This document shows, piece after piece, positions 41,556 to 49,950 of a stretch of 64,000 nucleotides of DNA; position 1 is the first letter of the stretch; each line of letters begins with the position of its first letter. The notes below the pieces were generated by a model. That model was not told the origin of the DNA. It saw nothing but the letters and a program-made list of their open reading frames with translations, and did no database searches. Where the stretch lies: the NCBI RefSeq assembly GCF_040676675.1, contig NZ_JBFAPK010000034.1:1-64000 (forward strand). Direction: 5' to 3'. Source of the stretch: JBFAPK01 sp040676675 (GTDB lineage Bacteria > Actinomycetota > Actinomycetes > Mycobacteriales > Micromonosporaceae). The translations under genes were made by a program, and so were the position numbers.

Positions 41556-42740
41556 GTGACCGTTACCGCGACCTATTTCGACGCGGCCACCGCCACTCCC
41601 CCGCACCCGGTGGCCCGGCAGGCGCTCCTCGCCGCGCTCGTAGACGGCTGGGCCGACCCGAGCAAGCTCTACGCGCAGGCCCGCCGGGCACGCCAGCTCC
41701 TGGACGCGGCGCGGGCCAGCACGGCCGAGGTGCTCGGGGTACGCCCCGACGAGCTCTCCTTCACCGCCAGCGGTACGGCGGCCGCGCACGCCGCGGTGCT
41801 GGGTGGCCTGGCCGGGCGCCGGCGCGCCGGCGACGTGCTGGTCCACTCGGCCATCGAGCACTCCGCCGTGCTGCACGCGGCCGAACGGCACGCGGCGGCC
41901 GGCGGCGAGGCGCGCCCGGTGCCGGTGGACCGGCTCGGCCGGCTCGACCTGGCGGCCTGGTCGGCGGCGGTCGCCGCGCCGGGCGTGGCGCTCGCCACCC
42001 TGATCAGCGCGAGCCACGAGGTCGGTACGGTCCAGCCGGTCGCCGAGGCGGCCCGGGCGTGCGCCGAGGCCGGGGTACCGCTGTACGTCGACGCCGCCCA
42101 GTCGATCGGCCGCCTCCCGGTCGGGGCGGATGCCGCGCTACCGGCCGGTTTCGTGCCGCCCGGCTGGTCGATCCTGACCGCCAGCGCGCACAAGTGGGGC
42201 GGGCCGCCCGGCGTGGGGTTGCTGGTGGTCCGCAAGGGCACCCGGTGGGAGTCGCCCTACCCGGCCGACGAGCGGGAGGCGGGCCGTACGCCCGGCGTGC
42301 CGGACCTGCCCGCGATCGTGGCCGCCGCGGCGGCGCTGCGGGCGGTGGCCGCGGAGGCGGCGGCGGAGTCCGACCGGCTCGCGGCGCTGGTGGACCGGAT
42401 CCGCGCGGTGGTGGCGGCGACGGTACCGGACGTGGAGGTGGTCGGGGACCCGGTCCGGCGGCTGCCGCACCTGGTCACCTTCTCCTGCCTGTACGTCGAC
42501 GGCGAGGCGCTGCTGCACGCCCTGGACCGGCGCGGCTTCGCGGTCTCGTCCGGTTCCTCCTGTACCTCCTCCACGCTGCGGCCCTCGCACGTGCTGGAGG
42601 CGATGGGGGTGCTCTCGCACGGCAACGTACGGATCTCGCTGCACCGGGAGACGACCGAGGCGGAGGTGGAGCGCTTCCTGGCCGAGCTTCCGGGCGTGGT
42701 GGCCGAGCTGCGCGCGCAGGCCGGGGCGGCCGACCTGTGA
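41556..42740 (+). CDS. Cysteine desulfurase (NifS/IscS-like)
   Basis: 394 residues, a class V PLP enzyme. The PLP lysine is in TASAHKWGGPPGVGLL near residue 212, the conserved His in SHEVGTVQPV, and the persulfide Cys in SSGSSCTSSTLRPSHVL near 335. It removes sulfur from cysteine for Fe-S clusters or thiolation. The TusA-like gene 55 bases downstream is a likely sulfur acceptor, and the neighbouring HesB and NadA genes are Fe-S-related. An in-frame TTG precedes the chosen GTG at 41556. Confidence 0.93.
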   Translation: MTVTATYFDAATATPPHPVARQALLAALVDGWADPSKLYAQARRARQLLDAARASTAEVLGVRPDELSFTASGTAAAHAAVLGGLAGRRRAGDVLVHSAIEHSAVLHAAERHAAAGGEARPVPVDRLGRLDLAAWSAAVAAPGVALATLISASHEVGTVQPVAEAARACAEAGVPLYVDAAQSIGRLPVGADAALPAGFVPPGWSILTASAHKWGGPPGVGLLVVRKGTRWESPYPADEREAGRTPGVPDLPAIVAAAAALRAVAAEAAAESDRLAALVDRIRAVVAATVPDVEVVGDPVRRLPHLVTFSCLYVDGEALLHALDRRGFAVSSGSSCTSSTLRPSHVLEAMGVLSHGNVRISLHRETTEAEVERFLAELPGVVAELRAQAGAADL

Positions 42741-42795
42741 GTTCGAGCGGCGGGCGCGGGTACGATCTGGCCCAGCTGGAGAAAGGGCCCTTTCG

Positions 42796-43038
42796 ATGAC
42801 CGGCCGTGACCCCGCCGTCACCGTGATCGACTGCCTGGGTCAGCGCTGCCCGCTGCCGGTGATCGAGGCGGCCCGCCGGCTGCCCCAGTTGCCCGTGGGC
42901 GCCGTGCTCCGGGTGCTCGCGGACGATCCGGCGGCGGCGATCGACATCCCGGCCTGGTGCCGGATGCGCGGGCAGGAGTTCCTCGGCGCCGTCACGGTGG
43001 ACGGCGCACCCGGGTACGAGGTCCGCCGCGCCCACTGA
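42796..43038 (+). CDS. TusA-family sulfur carrier protein
   Basis: 80 residues, full length for the family. The signature DCLGQRCPLPVIEAA places the persulfide Cys near residue 14 (the first Cys of the pair) with the conserved C-P-x-P at 18-21. It receives sulfur from a cysteine desulfurase and passes it on for tRNA thiolation or other pathways; TusBCDE are not seen here. The ATG has a GGAG site about 15 bases upstream. Two strong hairpins follow the gene. Confidence 0.92.
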   Translation: MTGRDPAVTVIDCLGQRCPLPVIEAARRLPQLPVGAVLRVLADDPAAAIDIPAWCRMRGQEFLGAVTVDGAPGYEVRRAH

Positions 43039-43118
43039 CGACCGCGACCGGCGCGCCCGACCCGCCTCCGCGCCGACGGCACCGGCCGGGGCCACCGCGC
43101 CCGTCGACCGACCGGGGC

Positions 43119-43149
43119 GGAGGGCCCGCGTGCCGATCGCGGGCCCTCC
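43119..43149. terminator. Perfect 12-bp hairpin after the TusA-like gene
   Basis: 43119-43130 pairs with 43138-43149 around a seven-base loop, between convergent genes. Confidence 0.88.
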
Positions 43150-43152
43150 CGA

Positions 43153-43192
43153 CCGGGTGTCCACGACGGCCATGACCCGCGTGGACACCCGG
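43153..43192. terminator. Second perfect 12-bp hairpin, VWA-gene side
   Basis: 43153-43164 pairs with 43181-43192 around a 16-base loop, 10 bases beyond the VWA gene stop on the minus strand. It is adjacent to the previous hairpin, giving one terminator per direction. Confidence 0.85.
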
Positions 43193-43202
43193 CCGACCAA
43201 GG

Positions 43203-45095
43203 TCAGGCGCGGCAGGGGTTGCCGGCCGGGTGGGCCGGCGTGCCCTCCACGTTCGCCTTGGCCTCGGCGATCACCACGTCGGTCAGCGGCGTGTCGAGCA
43301 CCACGGCGCGCTGGGTGATCGTGGTGGCGGTGGTCTCCGTGCTGTTGATCCGCAGCGATCCGACGACCAGCGGGACGGTCAGCGGGGCCGATCCGACCGT
43401 CACCGGCACGCCGTTGACCTTCAGGCTCGCCACCGTGGACGAGCCGGCGAAGACCGGGGCGAGGCCGCCGGGGGCCGGCGCGCAGGTGGCCGAGGCGGAG
43501 GCCTGGATCACGCCGAGTTCGATGGTGACCAGCCCGGCCACGGTGATCCGGGTGGAGTCGACCCGGGCCGTCGCGCTGCCGGCGTCACCCGCCGCCGGGG
43601 CCGACGCCGCCGGGTGGTCCGGCCGGCTGTCGGTGGCCGCCTCCAGCACCCCGGTCCGGACGTTGACCAGGCCGGAGGTGAGCTGTGCCGAGGCCACCTG
43701 TTCGTGGTCGTCGACGCAGGGCACGTCGTCCGGGTTCGCCCGGCCGGCGGTCAGGCCGGCGATCCGCAGCGCCGTGGAGGTGCAGGAGAACGTCCCGTCC
43801 CGGTCGTTGTCGACGATGGTGCCGACCCCGGTCGGATCGGTCAGCGCGGCCCCGACCGGCGCCGAGAGCCGCACCGTGAAGGTCTCGTCCGGCTCGTCGA
43901 CCGCGTCGTCCACCACCGGGACCGTCACGGTCTTCGTGGTCTGGCCGGGCGCGAGGCTGACCGTACCGCCGGTCGTGGCGTAGTCGGCCGGCGCGACCGC
44001 CGTACCGTTGGCGGTGGCGTACGCGGCGCTCACCGCGGTGTCCGTCGGGCCGGTACGGGTCACCGTGAAGGTGGCGGAACCGGCGCCCTCGTTCACGGTC
44101 ACGTCGTCGATCCGCAGGCCCGGCACGTTGACGGTCAGCCGCTGGGTGAAGCCCCGGCTGGTCCCGTCGATCAGGAAGTCGACCACGCAGTGGTAGCTGC
44201 CGGCGGCCGCGCCGCCGCCCAGCTGCACGGACTCCGTGAAGGTCGCGTCGGCACCGCTGGTCACGGTACGGCTGGCCGGCGCGAAGCTCAGCGACAGCGG
44301 CGCGTCGCAGGAGACCACCTGCGGGGTCACGGTGACCTCGATCGCCTTGATCCCGGCGAGGATGGCGTCGGCGACCTCGTCGGCCGGTACGCCGCTGAGC
44401 AGTTGCCCGCCGGTGGCCGAGGTGATGGTGGTGAACTGGCCGGAGGCGTTCATCGCGCCGACGTCGACGGCGACCACCCGTACCCCGGCGGCCTGCAGGG
44501 CGGCGACCGTGTCGGCGAGGGAGTGCCCGCCGCTCGGATCGTGCGACGGCGCGTCGCCGAAGATCACCGCGATCCGGGTCCCGTCCGGCCGGAACGTGAC
44601 CGCCCCGGTGGAGACCTCGTAGAGCGCGTTGAGGTTCGCCTCCGGGACGTCCCCGCCGCCGGCCGCCGCCCAGGCGTTGATCCCGGCCTGTACGGCGGAC
44701 AGGTCCCCGGTCAGGCCCTGGTTGAGCCGGAACGCGTACGGGTCGGTGAAGTCCTTGTACTCGGCGACGGCGAACTGGGCCTGCGGCTGCGCCGCGACCA
44801 CGCTGGAGAGGATGTCGGCGGCGTTGGCCCGGACGTTGCCGATCGCGCCGCCCATGCTCCCGGTGGTGTCGGCGACGAAGATCAGGTCGGGTTTGGGGGG
44901 CACGGTCGGGGTGTGCACGACCTTGGCGATCTCCGCCGATCCGCCGGGGCCGAGGGTGATGGTGACGTCGGCGGGTTCGACGCCGGGATCGGCGGCGGCC
45001 GGGCGGGCGGTCACCGTGGCCGGGGCCGCCAGCGCGGCGGCGAGGGCCAGCGCGGTGAGCGCCCGGCGGCGGAGAGATCTGGGACGGTACGACAC
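43203..45095 (-). CDS. Secreted VWA and Calx-beta domain protein
   Basis: 630 residues. A Sec signal peptide (1-36, Ala-rich) is followed by a von Willebrand A domain with the metal site LIFVADTTGSMGGAIG (D-x-T-x-S) and VAVIFGDAPSHD-like segments, an Ig-like region, a Calx-beta domain (IDDVTVNEGAGSATFTVTR ... VDDAVDEPDETFTV) and a C-terminal beta-rich domain that resembles choice-of-anchor P modules. It is probably an extracellular or wall-bound adhesin. No LPXTG or membrane anchor is seen. The GTG start has GGAGGAAG about nine bases upstream. Confidence 0.88.
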   Translation of the reverse strand: MSYRPRSLRRRALTALALAAALAAPATVTARPAAADPGVEPADVTITLGPGGSAEIAKVVHTPTVPPKPDLIFVADTTGSMGGAIGNVRANAADILSSVVAAQPQAQFAVAEYKDFTDPYAFRLNQGLTGDLSAVQAGINAWAAAGGGDVPEANLNALYEVSTGAVTFRPDGTRIAVIFGDAPSHDPSGGHSLADTVAALQAAGVRVVAVDVGAMNASGQFTTITSATGGQLLSGVPADEVADAILAGIKAIEVTVTPQVVSCDAPLSLSFAPASRTVTSGADATFTESVQLGGGAAAGSYHCVVDFLIDGTSRGFTQRLTVNVPGLRIDDVTVNEGAGSATFTVTRTGPTDTAVSAAYATANGTAVAPADYATTGGTVSLAPGQTTKTVTVPVVDDAVDEPDETFTVRLSAPVGAALTDPTGVGTIVDNDRDGTFSCTSTALRIAGLTAGRANPDDVPCVDDHEQVASAQLTSGLVNVRTGVLEAATDSRPDHPAASAPAAGDAGSATARVDSTRITVAGLVTIELGVIQASASATCAPAPGGLAPVFAGSSTVASLKVNGVPVTVGSAPLTVPLVVGSLRINSTETTATTITQRAVVLDTPLTDVVIAEAKANVEGTPAHPAGNPCRA

Positions 45096-45524
45096 GGGGT
45101 TCTTCCTCCCTTTGCCTCGGTTTCTCCTCGGCGTGGCGCCACCGCCCGATCGGCCGGAATCTCCGTGACCGCCGAACGCGGCGACGATCCGCCGGCAAAG
45201 GTCATCATCGATATGGCGCGGGGCCGGGAAGTTGTCCGTATGCGGACAAGAGGAAACGCCGTACCGCCGCCTTGACGTGCGACGTTCGGGGGCGGTCCGG
45301 CCGCCCGATCATCCGGCGACATCCAGCTCAGCGACGGTACGGCCGGGCGCCGGATCATTATCCACAAGGGAGAGTAGGACGGGCGCGAATACTCACCCCC
45401 GTCGACGCGAGAACAATTCACTCATTCGCGGGCCGTCCGTTCCGAGGGCGCACCCGGTGGAAATCGCGCGGCGCTCTCGGGCGAACGGCCGGAAATCCGC
45501 CGACAATTCCGGCCGGCCACGTCA
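45096..45524. other. Gene-free region upstream of the VWA gene
   Basis: 429 bases without a convincing gene. It contains the 18-base palindrome TTGTCCG-TATG-CGGACAA at 45232-45249, about 137 bases upstream of the VWA start, and less GC-rich patches (45340-45375, 45405-45430). It also holds the 3' flank of the P-loop kinase gene. Confidence 0.6.
45232..45249. promoter_or_regulatory. Perfect inverted repeat, possible operator
   Basis: Seven-base arms TTGTCCG and CGGACAA are separated by TATG. Size and spacing suit a dimeric regulator. The nearest target is the VWA gene. Confidence 0.45.
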
Positions 45525-46031
45525 TCAGTCGAGATACGCGAGGATGCTCGGCAGCGGGTCGGCGGCGGTCGCGGTGTCGACCACCAACCGCGGGCCGACG
45601 AACGGCTCGTACTCGGCGCGGCGCGCCAGGGTCTGCGCCCAGTCCGGTACGAGGGGGTCCGCGCCGGCGTCCCACCGGCGCTCGATCCGCCGGCGGTGCT
45701 CGACCTCGTCACCGCACCAGACCTCGACCACCCGCAGCGGTACCCGCGCGCGGGCGGCCAGGTCCTCCCAGAGCGCGCGGGCGGAGGCGACCGGGTTGAC
45801 CGCGTCGACGATCACCGACAGGCCGAGGTCCAGTTGGACCTCGGCCAGGCCGGCGAGGCTGCCGTACGCGGCGAGCCCCGCCGCGGGTCCGGTGATGCCC
45901 TGCCGCGCGAGCGCCCGTTCGACCGGGTCGACCGGCAGGACGGGGGCGGTCAACGCCACGCCGAGCCGGACCGCGAGGGTGCTCTTACCGACGCCGGGGA
46001 GCCCGGCGAAGACGACGAGTACCGGACTCAC
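45525..46031 (-). CDS. P-loop ATP-binding kinase-like protein
   Basis: 168 residues. The Walker A GLPGVGKST is at residues 10-18, and the rest matches the AAA_33/zeta-toxin-like small kinase group: VIVDAVNPVASARALWEDL (Walker B-like Asp), VVEVWCGDEVEHRRRIERR (lid Arg). It probably phosphorylates a small molecule. The GTG start overlaps the stop of the PfkB gene as GTGA (46028-46031), so the kinases are coupled. The substrate is unknown. Confidence 0.85.
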   Translation of the reverse strand: MSPVLVVFAGLPGVGKSTLAVRLGVALTAPVLPVDPVERALARQGITGPAAGLAAYGSLAGLAEVQLDLGLSVIVDAVNPVASARALWEDLAARARVPLRVVEVWCGDEVEHRRRIERRWDAGADPLVPDWAQTLARRAEYEPFVGPRLVVDTATAADPLPSILAYLD

Positions 46032-47005
46032 CCCACCAGGTGCGGCCGGACGTCCTCGGCGGCGGCCTCACCGTACGACTCGCCCAGGGCCTTTACGAAC
46101 AGGTCGGGGCGGACCTCGTACTCCTGCGGGCCCACCGACTCCAGCACGAGCGTGGCGAGGAGCGAGCCGACCTGCGCGGCGCGCTCCAGACCGAGGTTCC
46201 AGGAGAGCGCGGCGAAGAAGCCGGCCCGGAAGGCGTCACCGACGCCGGTGGGGTCGGAGGCCTCGATCTCCCGGGCGATCGGTACCCGGATCGGGTCGCC
46301 GTCGCGGGCGGCGATCTCCACGCCGTGCTTGCCGAGCGTGGTGACCCGGATCTTCACCCGCTCCAGCAGCTGCGCGTCGGTGAGGCCGGTCTTCTGCTGC
46401 AGCAGCGACTTCTCGTAGTCGTTGGTCATCAGGTAGTCCGCGCCGTCGATCAGGCCGAGCACGTCCTCGCCCTCCATCCGGGCGAGTTGCTGCGACGGGT
46501 CCGCCGCGAAGGCGTACCCCCGCGACCGGCACTCCTGTGAGTGGCGCAGCATCGCGGCGGGGTCGTTGGCGCTCACCAGCACCAGGTCGAGCCCGCCCAC
46601 GCGCTCGGCGACCGGCGCGATCTCGATGTTGCGGGCCTCGCTCATCGCCCCGGCGTAGAACGAGGCGATCTGGCACAGGTCGGTGTCGGTGGTGCAGACG
46701 AACCGGGCCGTGTGCGCCACCTCGCTGACGTGCACCGAGTCGCAGTCCACCCCGTGCCGCTCCAGCCAGGAGCGGTAGTCGGCGAAGTCGGCGCCGACCG
46801 CCCCCAGCAGCACCGGACGCAGCCCGAGCTGGGACATGCCGAAGGCGATGTTCGCCGCCACCCCGCCGCGGCGCACCACCAGGTCGTCGACGAGGAACGA
46901 GAGCGAGACCTGGTGCAGTTGCTCGGCGATCAGCTGATCAGCGAACCGGCCGGGAAAATGCATCAGGTGATCGGTGGCGATCGAGCCGGTTACGGCGATC
47001 TTCAT
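46028..47005 (-). CDS. PfkB-family kinase, adenosine kinase-like
   Basis: 325 residues with the ribokinase fold. GGVAANIAFGMSQLG is the PfkB substrate signature, and DPTGVGDAFRAGF near residue 250 carries the catalytic Asp and the anion hole. The sequence style matches mycobacterial adenosine kinase (Rv2202c, AdoK) and its Streptomyces neighbour of the ctaC gene. It likely phosphorylates adenosine or a sugar. The position between ctaC and HesB genes agrees with this orthology, but substrate remains inference. The ATG has a weak ribosome site. Confidence 0.85.
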   Translation of the reverse strand: MKIAVTGSIATDHLMHFPGRFADQLIAEQLHQVSLSFLVDDLVVRRGGVAANIAFGMSQLGLRPVLLGAVGADFADYRSWLERHGVDCDSVHVSEVAHTARFVCTTDTDLCQIASFYAGAMSEARNIEIAPVAERVGGLDLVLVSANDPAAMLRHSQECRSRGYAFAADPSQQLARMEGEDVLGLIDGADYLMTNDYEKSLLQQKTGLTDAQLLERVKIRVTTLGKHGVEIAARDGDPIRVPIAREIEASDPTGVGDAFRAGFFAALSWNLGLERAAQVGSLLATLVLESVGPQEYEVRPDLFVKALGESYGEAAAEDVRPHLVG

Positions 47006-47180
47006 GTCAGCCCTCGGGGTCAGGTTTCGGGAGCGTGGCGCCGGTCAGCCTACCGGCCCGGTTACCCTACCGACCGCCGTTCGAGTCGTGGTCGAGGCCA
47101 TCCGTTCGGCGAGTTGTCATCTTCCTGATCGGCGGGACCGGGACCGGGAGTGCCGAAAAAGCACGAGGGCCACCGCCGGC

Positions 47181-47207
47181 ACGCCGGTCACTTTGGGTGA
47201 CCGGCGT
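47181..47207 (-). terminator. Terminator of the HesB gene
   Basis: A perfect 11-bp stem pairs 47181-47191 with 47197-47207 around a five-base loop. It is about 80 bases beyond the HesB stop on the minus strand. Confidence 0.75.
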
Positions 47208-47220
47208 CCCAGCGATGGCC

Positions 47221-47254
47221 CTGAGCTTGCCATGGCCCCTGAGCTTGCCATGGC
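47221..47254. repeat. Two copies of CTGAGCTTGCCATGGC
   Basis: Copies at 47221-47236 and 47239-47254 have an 18-base period. A shorter third match follows at 47256. They lie between the terminator hairpin and the HesB stop. Confidence 0.9.
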
Positions 47255-47289
47255 GCCGAGCTTCTAGGGTCGACGCTTTTCGGGTCGGC

Positions 47290-47658
47290 TCAGTGGAACG
47301 AGTCGCCGCAGGCGCAGGAGTTCTGCGCGTTGGGGTTGTCGATGGTGAAGCCCTGCGCGTCGATGCGGTCGGCGAAGTCGATGGTCGCACCGGTGAGGTA
47401 GGGCGCGCTCATCCGGTCGACGACGACCTCGACGCCGCCGAAGTCGGAGACGATGTCACCGTCGAGCGAGCGCTCGTCGAAGAACAGCTGGTACCGCAGG
47501 CCGGAGCAGCCGCCCGGCTGCACCGCCACCCGAAGCCGCAGGTCGTCGCGGCCTTCCTGCTCGATCAGGGCCTTGACCTTCTGCGCCGCGACGTCGGTGA
47601 GGACGACGGCGGTCGGGGCCTTAGCCTCGGTCGACTCGGTCTGCGCTGGACTGGTCAC
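47290..47658 (-). CDS. HesB/IscA/ErpA Fe-S cluster insertion protein
   Basis: 122 residues. The A-type scaffold Cys residues are at GGCSGLRYQL and in the C-terminal SCACGDSF, three in all, as needed to hold a cluster. It delivers Fe-S clusters to target enzymes such as NadA or the respiratory chain. The GTG at 47658 has GGGAG eight bases upstream. The orthologous M. tuberculosis gene is Rv2204c, also next to the glycerate-kinase-like gene. Confidence 0.93.
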   Translation of the reverse strand: MTSPAQTESTEAKAPTAVVLTDVAAQKVKALIEQEGRDDLRLRVAVQPGGCSGLRYQLFFDERSLDGDIVSDFGGVEVVVDRMSAPYLTGATIDFADRIDAQGFTIDNPNAQNSCACGDSFH

Positions 47659-47765
47659 GTGGAATTCTCCCTGCGCGCTGGTTCGGTCTATGCCCAACCA
47701 CGCTAACCGCGTGGCTGACGATTCCCAATGCTCCTGCTTGTGATTGTAGGTCGGTGCGGCCCAGC

Positions 47766-48173
47766 TCACCCGGCTGAAGCGGCGCCCGCGAGGCCCAGGG
47801 TCTCGACGAGCACGGCCCGCTGGGTGGGGCGGGCGGCGGCGTACCGCTCGCGCCCGGCGTCCGTCAACGTCACGAAGACGCCACGCCGGTCGTTCGCGCA
47901 CAGTTCGCGACAGACCAGCCCGTCCCGCTCCAGGCGGGCCACGGCTCGACTGAGCGCGCTCTGGCTGAGGTGCACCTGCTCAGCCAGCTCCTGCATCCGC
48001 ATCTGGCCGCAGTCGGGGCGACCGGCGAGCCGGTCGATGACCTCGAACTCGCTCATCCCGATGCCGTGCCGCTCCTGCAACTCGCGTTCGAGCGCGCAGG
48101 AGCAGGCCGCGTAGCGGCTGGCCAGACTCCGCCACGCCGCGACGAGGTCCTCGTACCCCTCATCCCCGGACAC
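47766..48173 (-). CDS. MarR-family transcriptional regulator
   Basis: 135 residues with the winged-helix MarR fold: MSEFEVIDRLAGRPDCGQMR, then the recognition helix region VHLSQSALSRAVARLERDGLV and the wing CANDRRGVFVTLTDAGRERY. The GTG at 48173 has TAGGGT seven bases upstream, so it is probably leaderless; a longer frame to 48467 overlaps the divergent MFS gene. It should repress the divergent MFS transporter through the operator at 48224-48248. Confidence 0.92.
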   Translation of the reverse strand: MSGDEGYEDLVAAWRSLASRYAACSCALERELQERHGIGMSEFEVIDRLAGRPDCGQMRMQELAEQVHLSQSALSRAVARLERDGLVCRELCANDRRGVFVTLTDAGRERYAAARPTQRAVLVETLGLAGAASAG

Positions 48174-48180
48174 GCCCGAC

Positions 48181-48186
48181 ACCCTA
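48181..48186 (-). promoter_or_regulatory. -10 box (TAGGGT) of leaderless marR-type gene
   Basis: TAGGGT on the minus strand is seven bases before the GTG at 48173. Confidence 0.6.
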
Positions 48187-48223
48187 CCACATGCGCGTGA
48201 ATGAAATGCAAACACATTTTTTG

Positions 48224-48248
48224 CTTGTGCATTAGATGCATGCGCAAG
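48224..48248. promoter_or_regulatory. MarR operator abutting the MFS -10 box
   Basis: Arms CTTGTGCAT (48224-48232) and ATGCGCAAG (48240-48248) are inverted copies with one mismatch, separated by seven bases. They end exactly where the -10 TAAGTT (48249-48254) of the MFS gene begins, so bound regulator would block the promoter. The inducer is unknown. Confidence 0.8.
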
Positions 48249-48254
48249 TAAGTT
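48249..48254 (+). promoter_or_regulatory. -10 box (TAAGTT) of leaderless MFS gene
   Basis: TAAGTT is seven bases before the ATG at 48262. The MarR operator lies directly upstream. Confidence 0.65.
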
Positions 48255-48261
48255 GCTGGCC

Positions 48262-49770
48262 ATGTCTGTTTCGGCTTCCGCACCCGCCGCCACCTCGGCG
48301 GCACCACCCGCGCCGGCGGATGCCGGCACCGCCCGCGATCCCCGAATGACTCCCCGACTCTGGGGTGCGCTGATCGTTCTCTGCGGTGCGCTCTTCCTCG
48401 ACGGGCTCGACGTCTCGATGGTCGGCGTCGCCCTCCCCTCGATCCAGCACGACCTCGGCCTCTCCAACGGCAGCCTGCAGTGGATCGTGAGCGGTTACGT
48501 GCTCGGCTACGGCGGGCTGCTGCTGCTCGGCGGGCGCACCGCCGACCTGCTCGGCCGCCGACGGATCTTCCTCTGGGCGATCGGCGTCTTCGCCGCCGCG
48601 TCGCTGCTCGGCGGCCTGGTGGACGACCCGGCCCTGCTGATCGGTACCCGGTTCGTCAAGGGCGTGGCCGCCGCCTTCACCGCGCCGGCCGGCCTGTCGA
48701 TCATCACCACCACGTTCCACGAGGGGCCGGCCCGCAACCGGGCACTGAGCGTCTACACCGCCTGCGGCGCCAGCGGCTTCTCGATGGGCCTGATCCTCGG
48801 CGGGCTGCTCACCGAGGCCGGCTGGCGGTGGACGTTCCTGCTGCCCGCGCCGGTCGCCGTGCTCATCCTGCTGGCGGGCCTGCGGCTGATCCCGCGCGAG
48901 CGGGCCCCGCACCGGGGCGGGCGCGGGTACGACCTCGCGGGCGCGGCCACCTCGACCGCCGCGCTGCTGCTGCTCGTGTACGCCGTGGTCCAGGCACCGG
49001 CGGCCGGCTGGCTGTCGGCCCGTACGCTCGGCAGCCTCGCCCTGGTCGCGGCGCTGGTCGCGGCGTTCGTGGCGATCGAGCGGCGGGTCGCGCACCCGTT
49101 GCTGCGACTCGGCATCCTGCGCAGCGCCCGGCTGCGCGGCGCGAATTTGAGCGCGCTCGCGGTGACCGGCGCCTACATCGGGTTCCAGTTCATCGCCACG
49201 CTCTACATCCAGAACGTGCTCAGCTGGTCGCCGCTGGAAATGGCGCTCGGCCTGCTCCCCGGCGGCCTCGTGGTGGCCTTCGGCGGGCCCCGGGTGGGTG
49301 GCCTGGTCAACCGCTTCGGCACGGCCCGGGTGGCCGCCGCCGGCTTCGTGGCGTTCCTCGCCGCGTACCTGATCTTCCTGCGCATCGACGGGGAGCCGCA
49401 CTACCCGACGGTGATCCTGCCCACCATGCTGCTGATCGGCGCGGGCTTCGCGCTGACCTTCGCCGCCCTGAACATCCAGGCCACCGACGGGGTGGGCGAC
49501 GAGGAGCAGGGGCTCGCCTCGGGACTGGTACAGACCGCGTTCCAGATCGGCGGGGCGATCGGACTGGCCGGGGTCACGGCCATCCTGGCCAGCGACGCGC
49601 CGACGCCCGGGCGGGTGCCCGGCTCGTTCCACTCCGCCCTGGCGCTGGTCACCGGGGTGGCCCTGGTCGGCCTGCTGGTCAGCGTCGCGGGCCTGGCCCG
49701 CGGGCACGGCCGGCACCGGCGCGGGCTCGCTCCCGCCGCGGGCCCGGGGGCGCGGCGCGGCGAGCGGTAG
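48262..49770 (+). CDS. MFS multidrug transporter (DHA2, 14 TM)
   Basis: 502 residues with 14 predicted helices. GLDVSMVGVALPSIQHDLGL (helix 1) and LQWIVSGYVLGYGGLLLLGG (helix 2), then GRTADLLGRRRIFL (loop 2-3 motif A) and GASGFSMGLILGGLLTEAGW (helix 5 motif C) define the family. It exports drugs or metabolites using protons. It is controlled, by position and operator, by the divergent MarR protein. ATG at 48262 is chosen from the TAAGTT box. Confidence 0.93.
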   Translation: MSVSASAPAATSAAPPAPADAGTARDPRMTPRLWGALIVLCGALFLDGLDVSMVGVALPSIQHDLGLSNGSLQWIVSGYVLGYGGLLLLGGRTADLLGRRRIFLWAIGVFAAASLLGGLVDDPALLIGTRFVKGVAAAFTAPAGLSIITTTFHEGPARNRALSVYTACGASGFSMGLILGGLLTEAGWRWTFLLPAPVAVLILLAGLRLIPRERAPHRGGRGYDLAGAATSTAALLLLVYAVVQAPAAGWLSARTLGSLALVAALVAAFVAIERRVAHPLLRLGILRSARLRGANLSALAVTGAYIGFQFIATLYIQNVLSWSPLEMALGLLPGGLVVAFGGPRVGGLVNRFGTARVAAAGFVAFLAAYLIFLRIDGEPHYPTVILPTMLLIGAGFALTFAALNIQATDGVGDEEQGLASGLVQTAFQIGGAIGLAGVTAILASDAPTPGRVPGSFHSALALVTGVALVGLLVSVAGLARGHGRHRRGLAPAAGPGARRGER

Positions 49771-49851
49771 CGCCGGCACGGCGGTGGGTCGGTCGGGCCG
49801 GTGCGTACCCCGGCCGACCCACCGGCCGGTCCAGCACGCCGGCCGGGCGGT

Positions 49852-49876
49852 GCGTGACACGCCGGCCGTGTCACGC
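49852..49876. terminator. Hairpin between MFS and glycerate kinase genes
   Basis: A perfect nine-base stem GCGTGACAC/GTGTCACGC (49852-49860 with 49868-49876) with a seven-base loop, between convergent genes. A third GCGTGACAC copy follows near 49891. Confidence 0.65.
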
Positions 49877-49950
49877 CCGGCCGGGGTGGTGCGTGACACG
49901 CCGGTCGGCCGCGCTACCCCGGCCGGCTCAGCGCCAGCCGCCCGGCGGGG

